This document shows positions 9,883-21,011 of a stretch of DNA of 64,000 bases, piece by piece. The notes below the pieces were generated by a model that saw only the letters and a program-made list of their open reading frames with translations, searched no databases and was not told where the DNA came from. This DNA is from Hyaloscypha bicolor E. Taxonomy: Eukaryota > Ascomycota > Leotiomycetes > Helotiales > Hyaloscyphaceae. The position numbers and the translations under genes were made by a program. Each line of letters starts with the position of its first letter. Within the stretch, counting starts at the first letter, position 1. The stretch spans positions 2,877,363-2,941,362 of the forward strand of contig NW_020194685.1 in NCBI RefSeq assembly GCF_002865645.1, in the 5' to 3' direction.

Positions 9883-11719
9883 ATGGTTTTCAAAGGGCGG
9901 CCGAGTCGCGGATGCGAAAACTGCAGGTAAGTCTTCCATCTACGACTAAAGAATGTCATCTGACATCGCATGTAGGAAACTGCATACAAAAGTCAGTGTC
10001 GTTTCCCAGATTCTGTCAAGCCATGTGCTTATCCATAGCAGTGCGATGAAACCCGCCCAGAATGTTCGCGCTGTGTGCGGACGAAAAGGAGGTGCGGTGG
10101 TTACCGAGACGAGGTCGACCTCATATTCCGCCACACGGATGCCAAGCCGAAGGAGAGAACCCGGAAGTCAGGAACGAAGAGCAGCAAATACCTTTCTCCT
10201 GCTGCTGGCTCCGACACCTCACATGACCTCACAAGGTTGCCCACTGGAAAGGAGAGTCGCTTCCTCCTGCTCGGCATCGGCCCGCCCTCCATAGACGACC
10301 TCCCCTTATGTTTCTTCTATCAAACGACGTTAGAATCACTTACTAATGCCGATCGTGCTCGATACCTCCACCTCCAGCTCCCGACTCTCATTTCTCGTAG
10401 CGAAGCAGGATCTGCTTTGCACCTGGCTATGCAGGCGATATCTCTCGCTGTCTGGGCAAGATCACGGCCCAACGATCGCAGTGCCAGTCAATTGTCGAGA
10501 ACGCGGTATTCCCAATCGCTCGCGGCGATGAATGCTGCTATCCGAGATCCGGCTAAAGTCAAGCGTGATGAGACATTGTATGCTGTTCTCTTACTTTCTG
10601 GTTATGAGGTTCGTGTTCTTCAGCTTCGATCTTGGTTAAAGTTCCTGCAACCTACTCTGATGGATGTTAATGTCGTAACTGTGATAGACAATCACGTTCG
10701 ATTCAGAAGCATTATACGCATGGGGTACCCATATTGACGGCGCTGCCTCTCTCCTCCGAAGCCGTGGCAAGGACAACTTCAGCACGCCTTTCGCGTGCAA
10801 CATGTTTCTTTTTATCCGACGGAACGCGGTAAGCTTTTCCCCATCTACAGTCTACTGGCCGCTGACAGAGCCATCACAGATTCAAAGCCACCTACAAATC
10901 TCCAAGCCTATCGACCCGATCTTCGACGGGTCCGCTGAGAAGCTCTCGCTGTACGAGAATGTCGAAGACCGACTTCTCTCCAAAGCCATGCGCATCCCCG
11001 CCCTCCAATCTTTAGCCAACATCATTCTCTCACAACCCAGCTACGCCGTAGACTACAGCGTAGCGTTCGAGCTCATCCGAGCGGCTGAGACCTTGGATGT
11101 GGAGCTTGCAGATTGGGCACGACGGATTCCGCGCAAGGGGGCTTACACAACCATTACACTTATGAGATATTATCCTCCTGCAGAATCTTCAAGCTCGGGC
11201 TTCGTTCCAAATCTGATCCATCAATATCCCGGGTTTTACGTCGCCCGTGTGTGGAACTTGTACCGCGTTTATCGTCTGATTATCCAATCAATCCTGGTCC
11301 GTGTCTCCTCGTTCGTGTCTCTCCACCACACAGCGCATGAACAGGACTACATACGCATAGAAAAGATCAACAGGGCAATGGTAGACGACGTGTGTGCCAG
11401 CGTTCCATTCCTCCTTGGATACGACTTATCGGACCTGAAATTGCATCCTCCTTTTGAACATCTCCGGGACGAAAACTGCTTGTGGCCGCAAAACTCGATG
11501 GAAGCTAGTAGCTCTGGGCCAACGGGGAAGTTCTCACTTATATGGCCCTTGTACGTTGCGTGCAGTGTGCCGTCGGCCCCAGAAACTCAACGGAAGTGGA
11601 TAAGGGCGCAGCTGAAGTGGATTGCTGGCACGGGGGAAGCGCATGCTCATCTCGTTATGGACGCCGACAGCCAGACTCTGTTTGGGGGGCCTGAGAGCTT
11701 TAGATTTGATTGTGTGTGA
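9883..11719 (+). CDS. Zn2Cys6 fungal-specific transcription factor
   Basis: Five exons fit: 9883-9926, 9976-9991, 10042-10608, 10688-10828 and 10880-11719, giving 535 residues with every phase consistent. The binuclear cluster is complete after splicing: GCENCRKLHTKCDETRPEC followed by SRCVRTKRRC, spacing C-x2-C-x6-C-x6-C-x2-C-x6-C. It is followed by GGYRDEVDLIFRHTDA, the usual continuation in regulators of this class. Two introns interrupt the cluster itself, leaving a 16-nt micro-exon. The intron after LLSGYE uses a GTTCGT donor and joins to TITFDSEALYAWGTH. The remainder is a Fungal_trans_2-type regulatory domain. The protein should be a nuclear DNA-binding activator or repressor recognising CGG triplets. 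Its position beside an acyltransferase and an aromatic ring-cleavage pair suggests a pathway-specific regulator, which is inference. Confidence 0.88.
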
Positions 11720-12138
11720 AGTATAGGAATTTGAAGGCGAGTGATTGGAAGGATGACTTCAGGGGCGGCCTGAACCCGCCTAACCATAAGAGGAAATCGT
11801 TGAGATGGCCAATCAGAGGTTGCGCTTACACGTGATATGGCCTCGAAATAGGTTCTCGTCTCCCTGGTCTATTGACTTCTGGAAAATGAAATGAAGTCGG
11901 CGATGCAATGGCGGGTCGGTGGCCAAACTGGTTCTTAATTTACCTGATCCTGGTGTCGCGGTGGCTTTGGGAGGCTAGTGTTTTCGAGCTGGCAAGACCT
12001 CGACCAATGTGTTCGACTACTTAAAGCCCAGCATCCCCAAAGTTAGAATCGCCATTACCTGTTGACGACTAATTCCAACTCCACTTATTGCAGAACTTAA
12101 TTTTGGAAATAATTTCTAGAATCCTTCGCTGCCTCGGA
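11720..12138. other. Intergenic region between regulator and acyltransferase
   Basis: Promoter-sized gap with nothing recognised beyond AT/GC-mixed unique sequence. Confidence 0.5.
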
Positions 12139-13752
12139 ATGACTTCCAGTCGCCATGCATCTCGGTCCGCAGATGTCGAAGAGTCAAAGACTCATCTCGT
12201 TACGCTCGCAGATTATGGTCTCAACACCGTGTTTTCAGCGAAGCAGAAGCTATCACCTTTGGATATGAACATGCCAAGACTGTACGGTTCTCGATGGACC
12301 CTCTGCTTCCCTCTGCCGGATGGTGCGACTAAAACTCAGATGTAAGTTCGCTGGCTTTCGTTATATGGGGATCGACATCTCTGACGTGCTTTCATACAGC
12401 TTTGAGAATTTGAGAAGGGGTCTAGCGTACACGATCTCCGCTATACCTTGGCTTTCTGGAGACGTGGTATGTTTTTCACACTTTATCCGTCGAGTGTCGA
12501 GTTTTGTTTGCTGCCACGTTCAGAAAATTACCGGCTGATACATAGAACAGGGACCAGAAGAAGGCAGTGATCCAAAAGACTGCAGAGTTCAGGTGGTAGA
12601 AGGGTCTGGTGGCGTTGAGTTGCGGTATTTCTCTCGAGGTTCTCGTATCTAGAGGCTAGCTGACACCAATACAGATACAAAGATCTCACAGAAATCCTGC
12701 CATCCTACAATGAGTTCAAGAAAGACAACTTCACATTCTCCAAGCTCACGACTCACCTGATTTCTCCACTTCAGGTCATACAGAAGTCTCAACCTGTTTT
12801 TGCTGCACAAGCAAACTTCGTCAAAGGTGGACTCCTCCTCACATTCGGAGTCCATCACTCTGTGTGCGACGGTATCGGACTGGATCATATCCTCGAGATA
12901 TGGGCACTCAACGCAGGCGTCACCAGCGACTCAGGACCACTCAGCAAGTACGATCCGATCTCGAACGACCGCACGCCCTTGGGCGAGGGTCTTCCCGGGA
13001 CCAACATCGCCGACTTCCCCGAATACCTGCTCATGCCCACTCCACCCGCCTCCGCATCTTCTCTAGCGCCGCCAACCTACCAACTCCCTCCCATGACCTC
13101 CAAAATCTTCTACGTTTCACCAGAACACCTCGGTGACCTCAAACTCGCAGCAGAAGCATTCTCCACCAACGACGCCCTGTGCGCCTTCTTCTGGCACCAC
13201 ATGACCCTCGCTCGAAACCCATCCCCAGATCCCACTGATGAAAAAACCTCCGCCGTCCTCTTCGCCGTCAACATCCGCAACCGCACCAGCCCTCCGCTCC
13301 CTCAAACATACCTAGGAAACGCCTCCCTGGGCGGCATCACGCAGCGACTCTCCATCCCCTCTCTCACCCACCCCAAGACTGGACTCACTCACGCCGCAGC
13401 AGCGCTCCGCGCCGCTCTCAACGCCATCCACAAACCTTCCCGCGTACCACTCACGATCGGGCTCTTGAGCTCACGTCCTAATGCGCAGGACTTCAAGTTT
13501 GCTGCTAATGCGTTCTTGGGGAGTGATGTTACGATGACGAGTTGGGCGGGGATGGGGGTTAGGGACAGAGAATGGGGGAACTTGGGTAAGCCGGAAGGGT
13601 TTAGGGTCCCGTATGAGTGCGCGGATGGTATTGTGGCTGTTTTCCCGAGGTTGGAGGGTGGGGGGCTGGAAGTTATGGCGGGTTTGGAAACGGAGGCGAT
13701 GGAGAGGATGATGAAGAATCCGATATTTTTGCAGTTCGCCGAAGAGCTGTAA
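12139..13752 (+). CDS. BAHD/trichothecene 3-O-acetyltransferase-like acyltransferase
   Basis: Four exons (12139-12341, 12400-12466, 12551-12624, 12675-13752) give 473 residues with consistent phases. The central catalytic motif HHSVCDG (HxxxD) is present, preceded by a KGGLLLTFG strand. The N-terminal segment with SPLDMNMPRLYGSRWTLCF fits fungal members of the transferase family (PF02458). The second BAHD signature, DFGWG, is not intact: the corresponding region reads DREWGNLGKPEGFRVPYE, which is common in fungal Tri101-like members. The enzyme would transfer an acyl group from acyl-CoA to a hydroxyl or amine of a small molecule in the cytosol. The substrate is unknown. It lies downstream of the Zn2Cys6 gene on the same strand. 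Confidence 0.88.
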
Positions 13753-15162
13753 GCAGTGGGGAATATCAGACAAGCACCTGTTTTCTGCAGCTGGTGCGGT
13801 TGAGGCTGTTGGATGTGGCCCCAAGTCAGGAGACGTCCTTTTATGTTAGATATGGAATTTCTCGGGCAGTTAGAGGAAAACCTGGCCCTGTAGTATTCTC
13901 CTAACTATTAAGCCTTATAATTCGTGCAAATATCCCACTCTCCTAACTTTGTTTACCATTATTCCACAAGCAGAATTCCTCTGCTTTCAAGATCCTAAAA
14001 AAAAACCTCACTAACTATATAAAACAATCCTTCTTCAAGTATATAATATATATTAAATATAACCTTAGTAAATAATTAAGGCAAAAATGCGCAAATTGAC
14101 CTCTTATATACTCTCTCAAGCTATTACTTTTAGCGACTTGGAAGTAATGCTTAAGTGGGCAGCACCCAAATTCTTTAGTCGAGTGAGTTGTGTATAAGTG
14201 TTTCTCTGGCTGAGCTCGAGAAACGGTTTATAATCTAATTTAGCCTACATAGAAAAGCCTAAGGCTAGAAAAAGAAAATGATAATCAAAAAAGTAAAAGA
14301 ACTAAATGCTTTTTAAGGACTAAATACTCTGCCTTCCATACCTAATATACTCTAACCTTCTAGTAATTTAAAAGCACTATTCCCTTGCATGCCGGCAGAC
14401 TTGTGCCGGTAGTGACCTATAACATGTTTGCTCTTTGTCACCTCCGTGAAAATTAAGTGATTAGACTAGAAATAACTCCAGATAGTAGGGCATCGATAGA
14501 TAGTGAAAAATACAGCCTGCCCATCATGAAGCGTTCATTTAACAATTACACTTCTTACAGGTGGGATTAACCCCAACTCAAGACATCCGTGTCTGCTTTT
14601 CATTTCAAGAGTAGCCTCCTTCTCGCCAGTAATTGAACTCCAGAAACAGAAAGGTATGCCACTTGCTGCAAAAAGATGAGGTTACATATAGTTCTTCACT
14701 AGAATTAATAGGGAAATGTTTCCGTCAACCAAGGCATCATAGTTATTCTTTATATCTTCATTATTATTTGAAAAAGTAAACCTTAGGTACTGTCATCACA
14801 GAAACAATCTCGAAAGCTATCCCTTTCTCCCACCCTGACTCACCACTTAGACATCTCTCTTCTCGGCCTTAGTAGTGGTCACTTTTCTCACCACCTAATT
14901 ATACCTACATTACTTGGTACTAAACTACTAAGAAGTCGAAGAATTCTACCTTTTATAACATCTAAATAAATTGAATTAGAGGAGTGGCGTATCAAGCTAC
15001 AACAACAATTACAATGTGTATGTCCGAAGTGAAGCTGTCGTAAGGCTGGCTAAATTCTTGAGGAAATACAGTTGTTTATCCCAATGCCCGCGCAAAATAA
15101 TGCACACCTCATCTGTTCATCTTCTGTCCTCGCTTTCACCATTACCCTTCTGCAATCCACAA
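13753..15162. other. AT-rich intergenic region
   Basis: About 1.4 kb with many stops in all frames, A/T runs and TATA-like stretches between convergent genes. It still contains CA and TG dinucleotides, so it is not strongly RIP-mutated. No gene or clear element was seen. Confidence 0.5.
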
Positions 15163-16517
15163 TCAGTGTGGCACATCGACTGAAGCAGTCGTTGAAGTTT
15201 TATTGACTGTGGTATTCGGCTCTTCCAACAACTGAGGGTGGGTGATTGCGAGCTTGTTATCAATAACAGCGTCCTCGATTCTGCCGCTCATGAAGGCTAA
15301 TGGTATGTTTGGTCCCCAGACAAAAAGAGTCTGCGGCGCTGCTGGTTCGCGTGTAACTTTAGTGTCGATATTGACAAGGTCACCATCGGAGTAATGCTCA
15401 AGGACGTTGCCTGATGCGTCGAACCTTCAGTTCCATTCGTTGTCAGAAAAATTCGTAGAAAGAGCAGAGTCGAGGGCAATCATACCAGTAATCAAAAATT
15501 TGGCTTCCCAACAGATGTCGGCCCACTCCCCAGCAGTTGACCCATCCCCCGTTGCGTAACCAGTCATGACCTAGCAGCTGTGTATCCATGTCATGCACTA
15601 AATCAATAATAAGCCTCGGCTCTGACTAAAACACTCTTGGAACTCAAATTCTCACATACAACATACCTTCGAAGCTTGAATGATGTATATGAGACGGCTT
15701 GTCTTCAGGTCCTGCGGCCAGAAACAAACTCTAAGCCAGAAAATTGATCGTCAGTCATTTCTGTACAGTACACCAGAGATATGTGATAGAGATGGGCCAC
15801 TAGAAAACAAAGAAAATTTGCACTTACATGGTGATCTGTGTACTCCTTGCCTTTGTCGATATGTAAAAATGAAGTCTCGTCCACATTTGACTCTGGGTCG
15901 AAAACAGAATCTGTGACTTTAAGGTTGAATGTCCTCGTGTACCACTCTCTCGTCGAAAAGAATGTACTTTTTCGTACCACAAATCCGTAGTGACCGAGTT
16001 TGTGCACTGGGCTCGGACCAGGCTTGAACCTCTGAAACACACCGACCCGAGGCTTCACGCAAGCTGAGTTCATCTCTACTTGGTGCAGACTTTTGGAGTG
16101 CGAACTTAAGATCTGTCCGAAGACCAACATGATGTTGTGGCCATTTGGATCTTTGAGAGTGACCGTGCTCCCTCCACCTGGTACGTCGGAATCCGCAATC
16201 TGGGAGGCACCCGGTAGTGCTGCTGCATCCTCCAAGTCACGATATGACTCCACAACCCAAGCGCCACCGACAAAATTCCGGTTTGGGGTGGGAGATGCCT
16301 CCGCTACATATATACACGGTGCTGCTCCGAAGCCTCTGTAGTAAATGCGATTTTCTGTTTCCTTCACCTTTTCCATTCCAAAATCGGTGAGGAAGCGATG
16401 AGCTTTGGACAAATCAGGATGCTGGTAATGAACATACGCGAGTCGATCGAGTCTGATTTTCCTGGGGTCTTCCGTTTCACCAGCGCTGCCATTCGAGCCA
16501 TTGGCGGTCACTGCCAT
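15163..16517 (-). CDS. Extradiol (catechol 2,3-) dioxygenase-like VOC protein
   Basis: Four exons on the minus strand (16517-15828, 15730-15667, 15597-15486, 15424-15163) give 375 residues in frame. The N-terminal half has the vicinal-oxygen-chelate start RLDRLAYVHYQHPDL and a DPNGHNIMLVFG strand. The second half has KLGHYGFVVRKS, FLHIDKG and, after splicing, the metal-site strand PSHIHHSSFEV. The C-terminus ends with a WGPNIPLAFM segment. These are features of fungal 2,3-dihydroxybiphenyl/catechol dioxygenase-like proteins (glyoxalase fold) that cleave an aromatic diol using a metal ion. An upstream in-frame ATG at 16676 would add 53 residues; I prefer 16517 because family members begin shortly before the RLDRLAYVHY-like strand and because the longer form would swallow the CGG palindromes of the shared promoter. 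Transcribed divergently from the fumarylacetoacetate-hydrolase-like gene. Confidence 0.88.
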
Positions 16518-16800
16518 TTTGGATACTAGGAGATTTTCAGATGATAGTGCTAGGAAAGGTTTGGTTGAAAGCGCTGTTGCATGATACTCTCGTCTCGTTT
16601 TAGCATACAACCTTGGGTTCGGAGTGGCGGCATCAGCCGGTGAATCACGGACTTCCGTACACGGACGTCCCAACACCGGCCTCCGCCGGGGAAATAGCGT
16701 TGTGGGTGGAAAGAATAGTTATTGCAAAACACCATCCTTCCACCATCCATACGACATTCAGGAACAGCCACCCTATCACGTGAATACTTTACTATTCGGC
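16518..16800. promoter_or_regulatory. Shared divergent promoter with CGG palindromes
   Basis: The 283-bp gap between two divergently transcribed catabolic genes contains CGGACTTCCG at 16648-16657 (CGG-N4-CCG). It also contains CCGGCCTCCGCCGG at 16676-16689. Inverted CGG triplets are the standard target of Zn2Cys6 regulators, and one such regulator lies about 5 kb away. Binding is inference. Confidence 0.5.
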
Positions 16801-17767
16801 ATGAATTTCCAGAGATTGATCCGTTTCAAAACCGAATATGGGAAAATATGGTATGGCGATACTGGAGACAACACGAAAGACTTCGTGGGCACGAAAGTGC
16901 CAGTTTTGACTGGTGATCCTTTTAGTTGGCTTTCAAACAACGAAGAAGCCAAGACAGTGAAAGAGGTTCGAATTCCTACTGGAATACTGGAAGCCCCATC
17001 TAATATCCGGGACTCGCTACTTACGAGTTGAACAGGTACTGTACCCTCTTGAACAAGCGCACACGATTATCTGCATCAGTCTGAACCACCAGCAGAATGC
17101 TATCGAAGCAAGTGTAAGTTCGCGCTGATCTCTCTTGAACGTCTGTGCATTTGCTAACTACTTCTTTGCTGAAGCTAAAAGTTCTGCCATTACCGGTAGT
17201 CTTATGAAGCCTCCGGGTGCTCTTGCAGGCCCTTTTGACGATGTTTCAATACACCCAACTGTACAAGGTCAACTTGACTATGAGAGTGAGATGACAGTCT
17301 TGATCGGAAAAGATGGAAAGAATATCTCCGAAGCAGACGCTTTAGACTACATCCTAGGCTACACCGCCGGGAATGCTATCTCGGCACGGAACTTTCAACT
17401 CCCGGATATTTCCGGGGGTCAATTCTGTTGTGCAAAATCATTTGATGCATTTGCTCTGATTGGTCCTTGCATTGTATCTCCTTCACTGATTCCAGATCCG
17501 CAGAAGTTGACATATTCTACAAAAGTGAACGGAGAGGTCAGGCAAAAGAGCGGGACGGATGATATGATATGGTCATCAAGGCAGAATATTGCCCATTTGA
17601 GCAGAGGAACAACTTTACGTCGTGGGACTGCGATCATGACTGGCACGTCGTCCGGGGTAGGGTTCTCTATGAAAGACAAGCATGGATTCCTGAATGATGG
17701 TGACACCGTTGAGGTCGAGATCAGCGAGATTGGTGCAATTAGAAACAAGATGGTTTACGAGAAATGA
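16801..17767 (+). CDS. Fumarylacetoacetate hydrolase family protein
   Basis: Exons 16801-16965, 17036 to about 17111-17117, and about 17175-17767 give a protein of about 279 residues. After the N-terminal strand (RLIRFKTEYG) comes TIICISLNHQQNAIEA, matching the family's GLNYxxHAxE motif. Then MKPPGALAGPFDD and the metal-binding DYESEMTVLIGK (ExE), followed by GYTAGNAISARNFQ and a GTSSGVGF loop near the C-terminus. These proteins hydrolyse C-C bonds of ring-cleavage products such as acylpyruvates, which suits the divergent dioxygenase neighbour. The second intron is awkward: the best-looking donor (GTAAGT at 17114) puts exon 3 out of frame. Donors at 17112 or 17118 (GTTCGC, a type used elsewhere here) restore the frame. 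Confidence 0.85.
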
Positions 17768-18577
17768 TTCTTCGAATACAGATAATCCTGTTCTCGTAAA
17801 TATTCGTGGCATGTCTGGTAGCTTTTGAGCGAGCTATTAAAATCGAAGCCCCCAGCCGTGACAACTACGAACCCTGCTGCATCGGTGTGTACATTTTACA
17901 TTCTGAATGCACCAAAAGTCCATGTTGTCATTGGATTTAAGAGCATGCAGGTTAATTTCAATCTCGTACAGTCTTGTAATCAGTATTTCCGATGTAATCT
18001 ACACTGAAACTAGACCTCCCCAAGTCCGCTTCCGTCTTTGAGCCTGAGCAGTCATTGCTCTAACCTGAGCCGAGCCCTGGGCTCTGAGCGTACTAATGAG
18101 TCAGCGGGGTCATGCTGGGGGGGACCCTTTTGGCTCCCTTGAGAGTCGGTTACAGTTTCTATATTGTCTATATATAGAATTTTGGAGATCCATATTGCCG
18201 ATGAAATGGTCACCTCTTTGAACCTATCAAAATATCGTAATGGTGTCTGTTCCCGTTCCCCCGTTAACCTTGCACCTGTTTTGCGGGAGGCTGGAGCCGA
18301 TTCTGGATACTGTCATCCTGCTGCTGCTAATAATCCTACGTGAATAATAATATAACCTCCGCGAACGTTTTGAACTTCACGTATTACCTCACAATAGCCT
18401 ATATTTGTTAAATTATTTAGCAATGGCTCGCTTTCTTTTCGCTATAAAAATATCACCGTCTAGGATAACGCCAACCAAATAGCCGCTGAATATTACAAAT
18501 CTCCCTCGGCCTCGTTCGCAGTTCCAAATCTCATGGACTGCATGTGTTATTCGATGCGCCCTGAAGAGCATATATGT
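17768..18577. other. Intergenic region between convergent genes
   Basis: AT-rich 3' flanks with no gene or repeat recognised. Confidence 0.5.
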
Positions 18578-21011
18578 TCACACAGGACGCTGTACACCTC
18601 CTTCTTCAGCTAACCCAGAAAGTTCCTCAAATGTCAAATGTTGGAGAGCGTCGTGGAAGATATCATCTGAGATGTCACTCTTTCCACTCGGAGATATAGG
18701 GCTTTGGTTCGCCGTTGGTACTCGAATGGTTTCTAGTAGATCGCGAAAAGCAGTTAACCATTCAGTATCAGTTGGTGTTTTCTCAAAAACCAATTTCTCC
18801 ATCTCAAGACGCTTTTCAGCCACATCTATTGCTGTCAATCCTGTGGCTGTCTTATCATGGACGCTTAAGTCTTTCAACGGCGACCGGGTGAGGATCTGAA
18901 GAGTCTTTATGTCACCGACCTCGGCTGCCCAATGGAGAACTGTTTTCTGAGAGCTGTCGCACACAGAGTGGACAACATGAATATCAGAATGCAACAAGAC
19001 CTTCAAGGCAGCGTGGCTATTATGACGAACACCCTGCATGAAAGGGTTCATGCCAAAGTGGTCAATCACATTGACATTGGCCTGGTGATCGAGCAGAAGT
19101 TGTACCGCCTCTGGAGCATTGAATTTTACAGCTTCCATCAGGGCACTTGAGCCTTGGAAATCAACAGCATTGACATCGGTCCCGGCTAGAAGGAGTGCTG
19201 TAGTGAATGGTAAAGGCTGTGGATGGAACACAGAGCTGATTAGGGCCGTCTGCTCCCAGTTATCTCGATAATTGACATTCGCGCCAGCTTGCAACAGGAG
19301 ACTAGTACATGTGCTATCAAATGCTTTCATGCTTTGCCGCAATGGGCCTTGCCCAATCCGATCGGCAATGTTGGGATCCGCCCCATATTGTAGTAAAGTA
19401 TCTACTGCCACATGATCGCCACGTGCGGCAGCGTATGAAAGAGCAGTACGACCGTCTGCATCGACTTGGTTGATCAAATCTCGACTGCGACAGAGCTCTT
19501 TTTCCAAGTCACAATGGAGGATTCGGTTAATGATTTTGTGGATTTTGGTAAATTTTCTGCGCTCCTCGATGGAGTCGAGACTTGGGAATAAAGCTCTCAT
19601 TTCTTCCACGCGCCAAGTCGCTGCGTTGGGGGTATCCTGAAAGCAGAGAATCGTGCTCCAAGCCATGTCATATGGGGTCCTGTAATGGGTGAGCTGCAGT
19701 ACTACGAAGATAACTGGGCACATACTCTTGGGCAACATTTTCTAAGTACGGTTCGGCTCCCAGCTCTAGGAGAGCTTTGACTACGTCAACATGGCTTTGC
19801 TTGACTGCCAAATGCAGTGCAGAATGTCCATCGTCGTCGGTGACATCCAGTACAGAAGCCTTGCCATTGTAGATCAAGGATCTTACCAGACCAGCATCAT
19901 TACGTCCAGCGCCAATAAATATAGGCTCGAATGTACTTCGGACATTCAACATACGTAGGGAGTATTCCGGCTTTTGAAAATCGGATATTCTCAGACTGAA
20001 AGTTACAACTCGGGCTAGAAACCAGGGTGGGAAGTAATAATTGATTTGAACGAAGCTTTGAGCCGTACCGTTACAGGTATCAGGCAGATCGCAAGATCCA
20101 GTCAACGCTGGGAAGCCAGCATAGCCGACAAAGAGTTGGCCAACAATTGTCTGAAGTAATTGGGGGGTATGAAGACGAGTATGGGCGTGGCAACGGCAGG
20201 AACACCATGGATGGCATTTCCGTCGCCGGAGAAAACGCATGCGAAGTGCACTAAACTGGGCATCTTCCAAGAGCGCACCAGGAGAGTCACTATATCTTCG
20301 TCCTTGCGCCTCTTCGGCTCCAATGGGAGGTCGGAGTTGCTTCTCAACAGCTCGCACTTCTTGTTCCTCCTTGTCATGATTTTCACACCTTTGTTGACAT
20401 TCGAGGATTTGGCGCAGAGTTTCGGTGTGTCGGTCTATCGACTGGGAGATATAAGCATTGCCTTTAACAGCGAGTGACTGCACTTCTTGGAGCTGAGTCT
20501 CGACGCGAAAAGATGATTTGCTAGCATAAGGCAAATATTAGCAACAAATGCATGGTTTTAAATCCTTTTGGGCCACTCACGAGGATAAAAGCCCAAGAAC
20601 AGCAACGATGTCAATACGACTAGCGCGGAGACCCTTTTGTGCTTTACTGATATTGTCCTGCTCCCGTAGCCACGCCAGACGGTCAATGCGTCCAGAACGA
20701 GTAGTTAATCGCTTTTTAATATTCTCAAGTTCCTCTAGACGATCCCATGCAAGCTGTAAACTTGGTAGGAAGCGCTTTGCAGCGGTTAGAGGAGATAGCT
20801 TGGACGTATGCCTATCATCATGAGTATCATGCTCTGCGAGGAGGATTTCCGCTTCTGACAGCACCAGGCGAAGGTCAGAAAGTTCGTTGTTCAGGGCAAG
20901 GATTGAGGCTGGAGCCCCACGCAGCGATGCTAGTTTGTTGATGCCGATAGCAACCTGGTTACCTGCGCCTATCAAAGCAACTACACTCGCAGCGATGGAC
21001 AGCGGATCCAT
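18578..21011 (-). CDS. Ankyrin-repeat protein with fungal STAND-type N-terminal domain
   Basis: Three minus-strand exons (21011-20581, 20520-19726, 19679-18578) give 775 residues in frame. The N-terminus MDPLSIAASVVALIGAGNQ is the hallmark of the fungal N-terminal domain found on STAND and signalling proteins. A helical middle follows. Next is a Cys/His-rich motif (KCHPWCSCRCHAH) seen in many fungal ankyrin proteins, then LQTIVGQLFVGYAG and a CDLPDTC pair. About eight ankyrin repeats follow, for example DDDGHSALHLAVKQSHVDVVKALLELGAEP, read here in two halves across the second intron, and DGRTALSYAAARGDHVAVDTLLQYGADP. There is no NACHT or NB-ARC domain, so it is not a complete STAND receptor. 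A role in signalling or non-self recognition is inference from family context. Confidence 0.87.
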
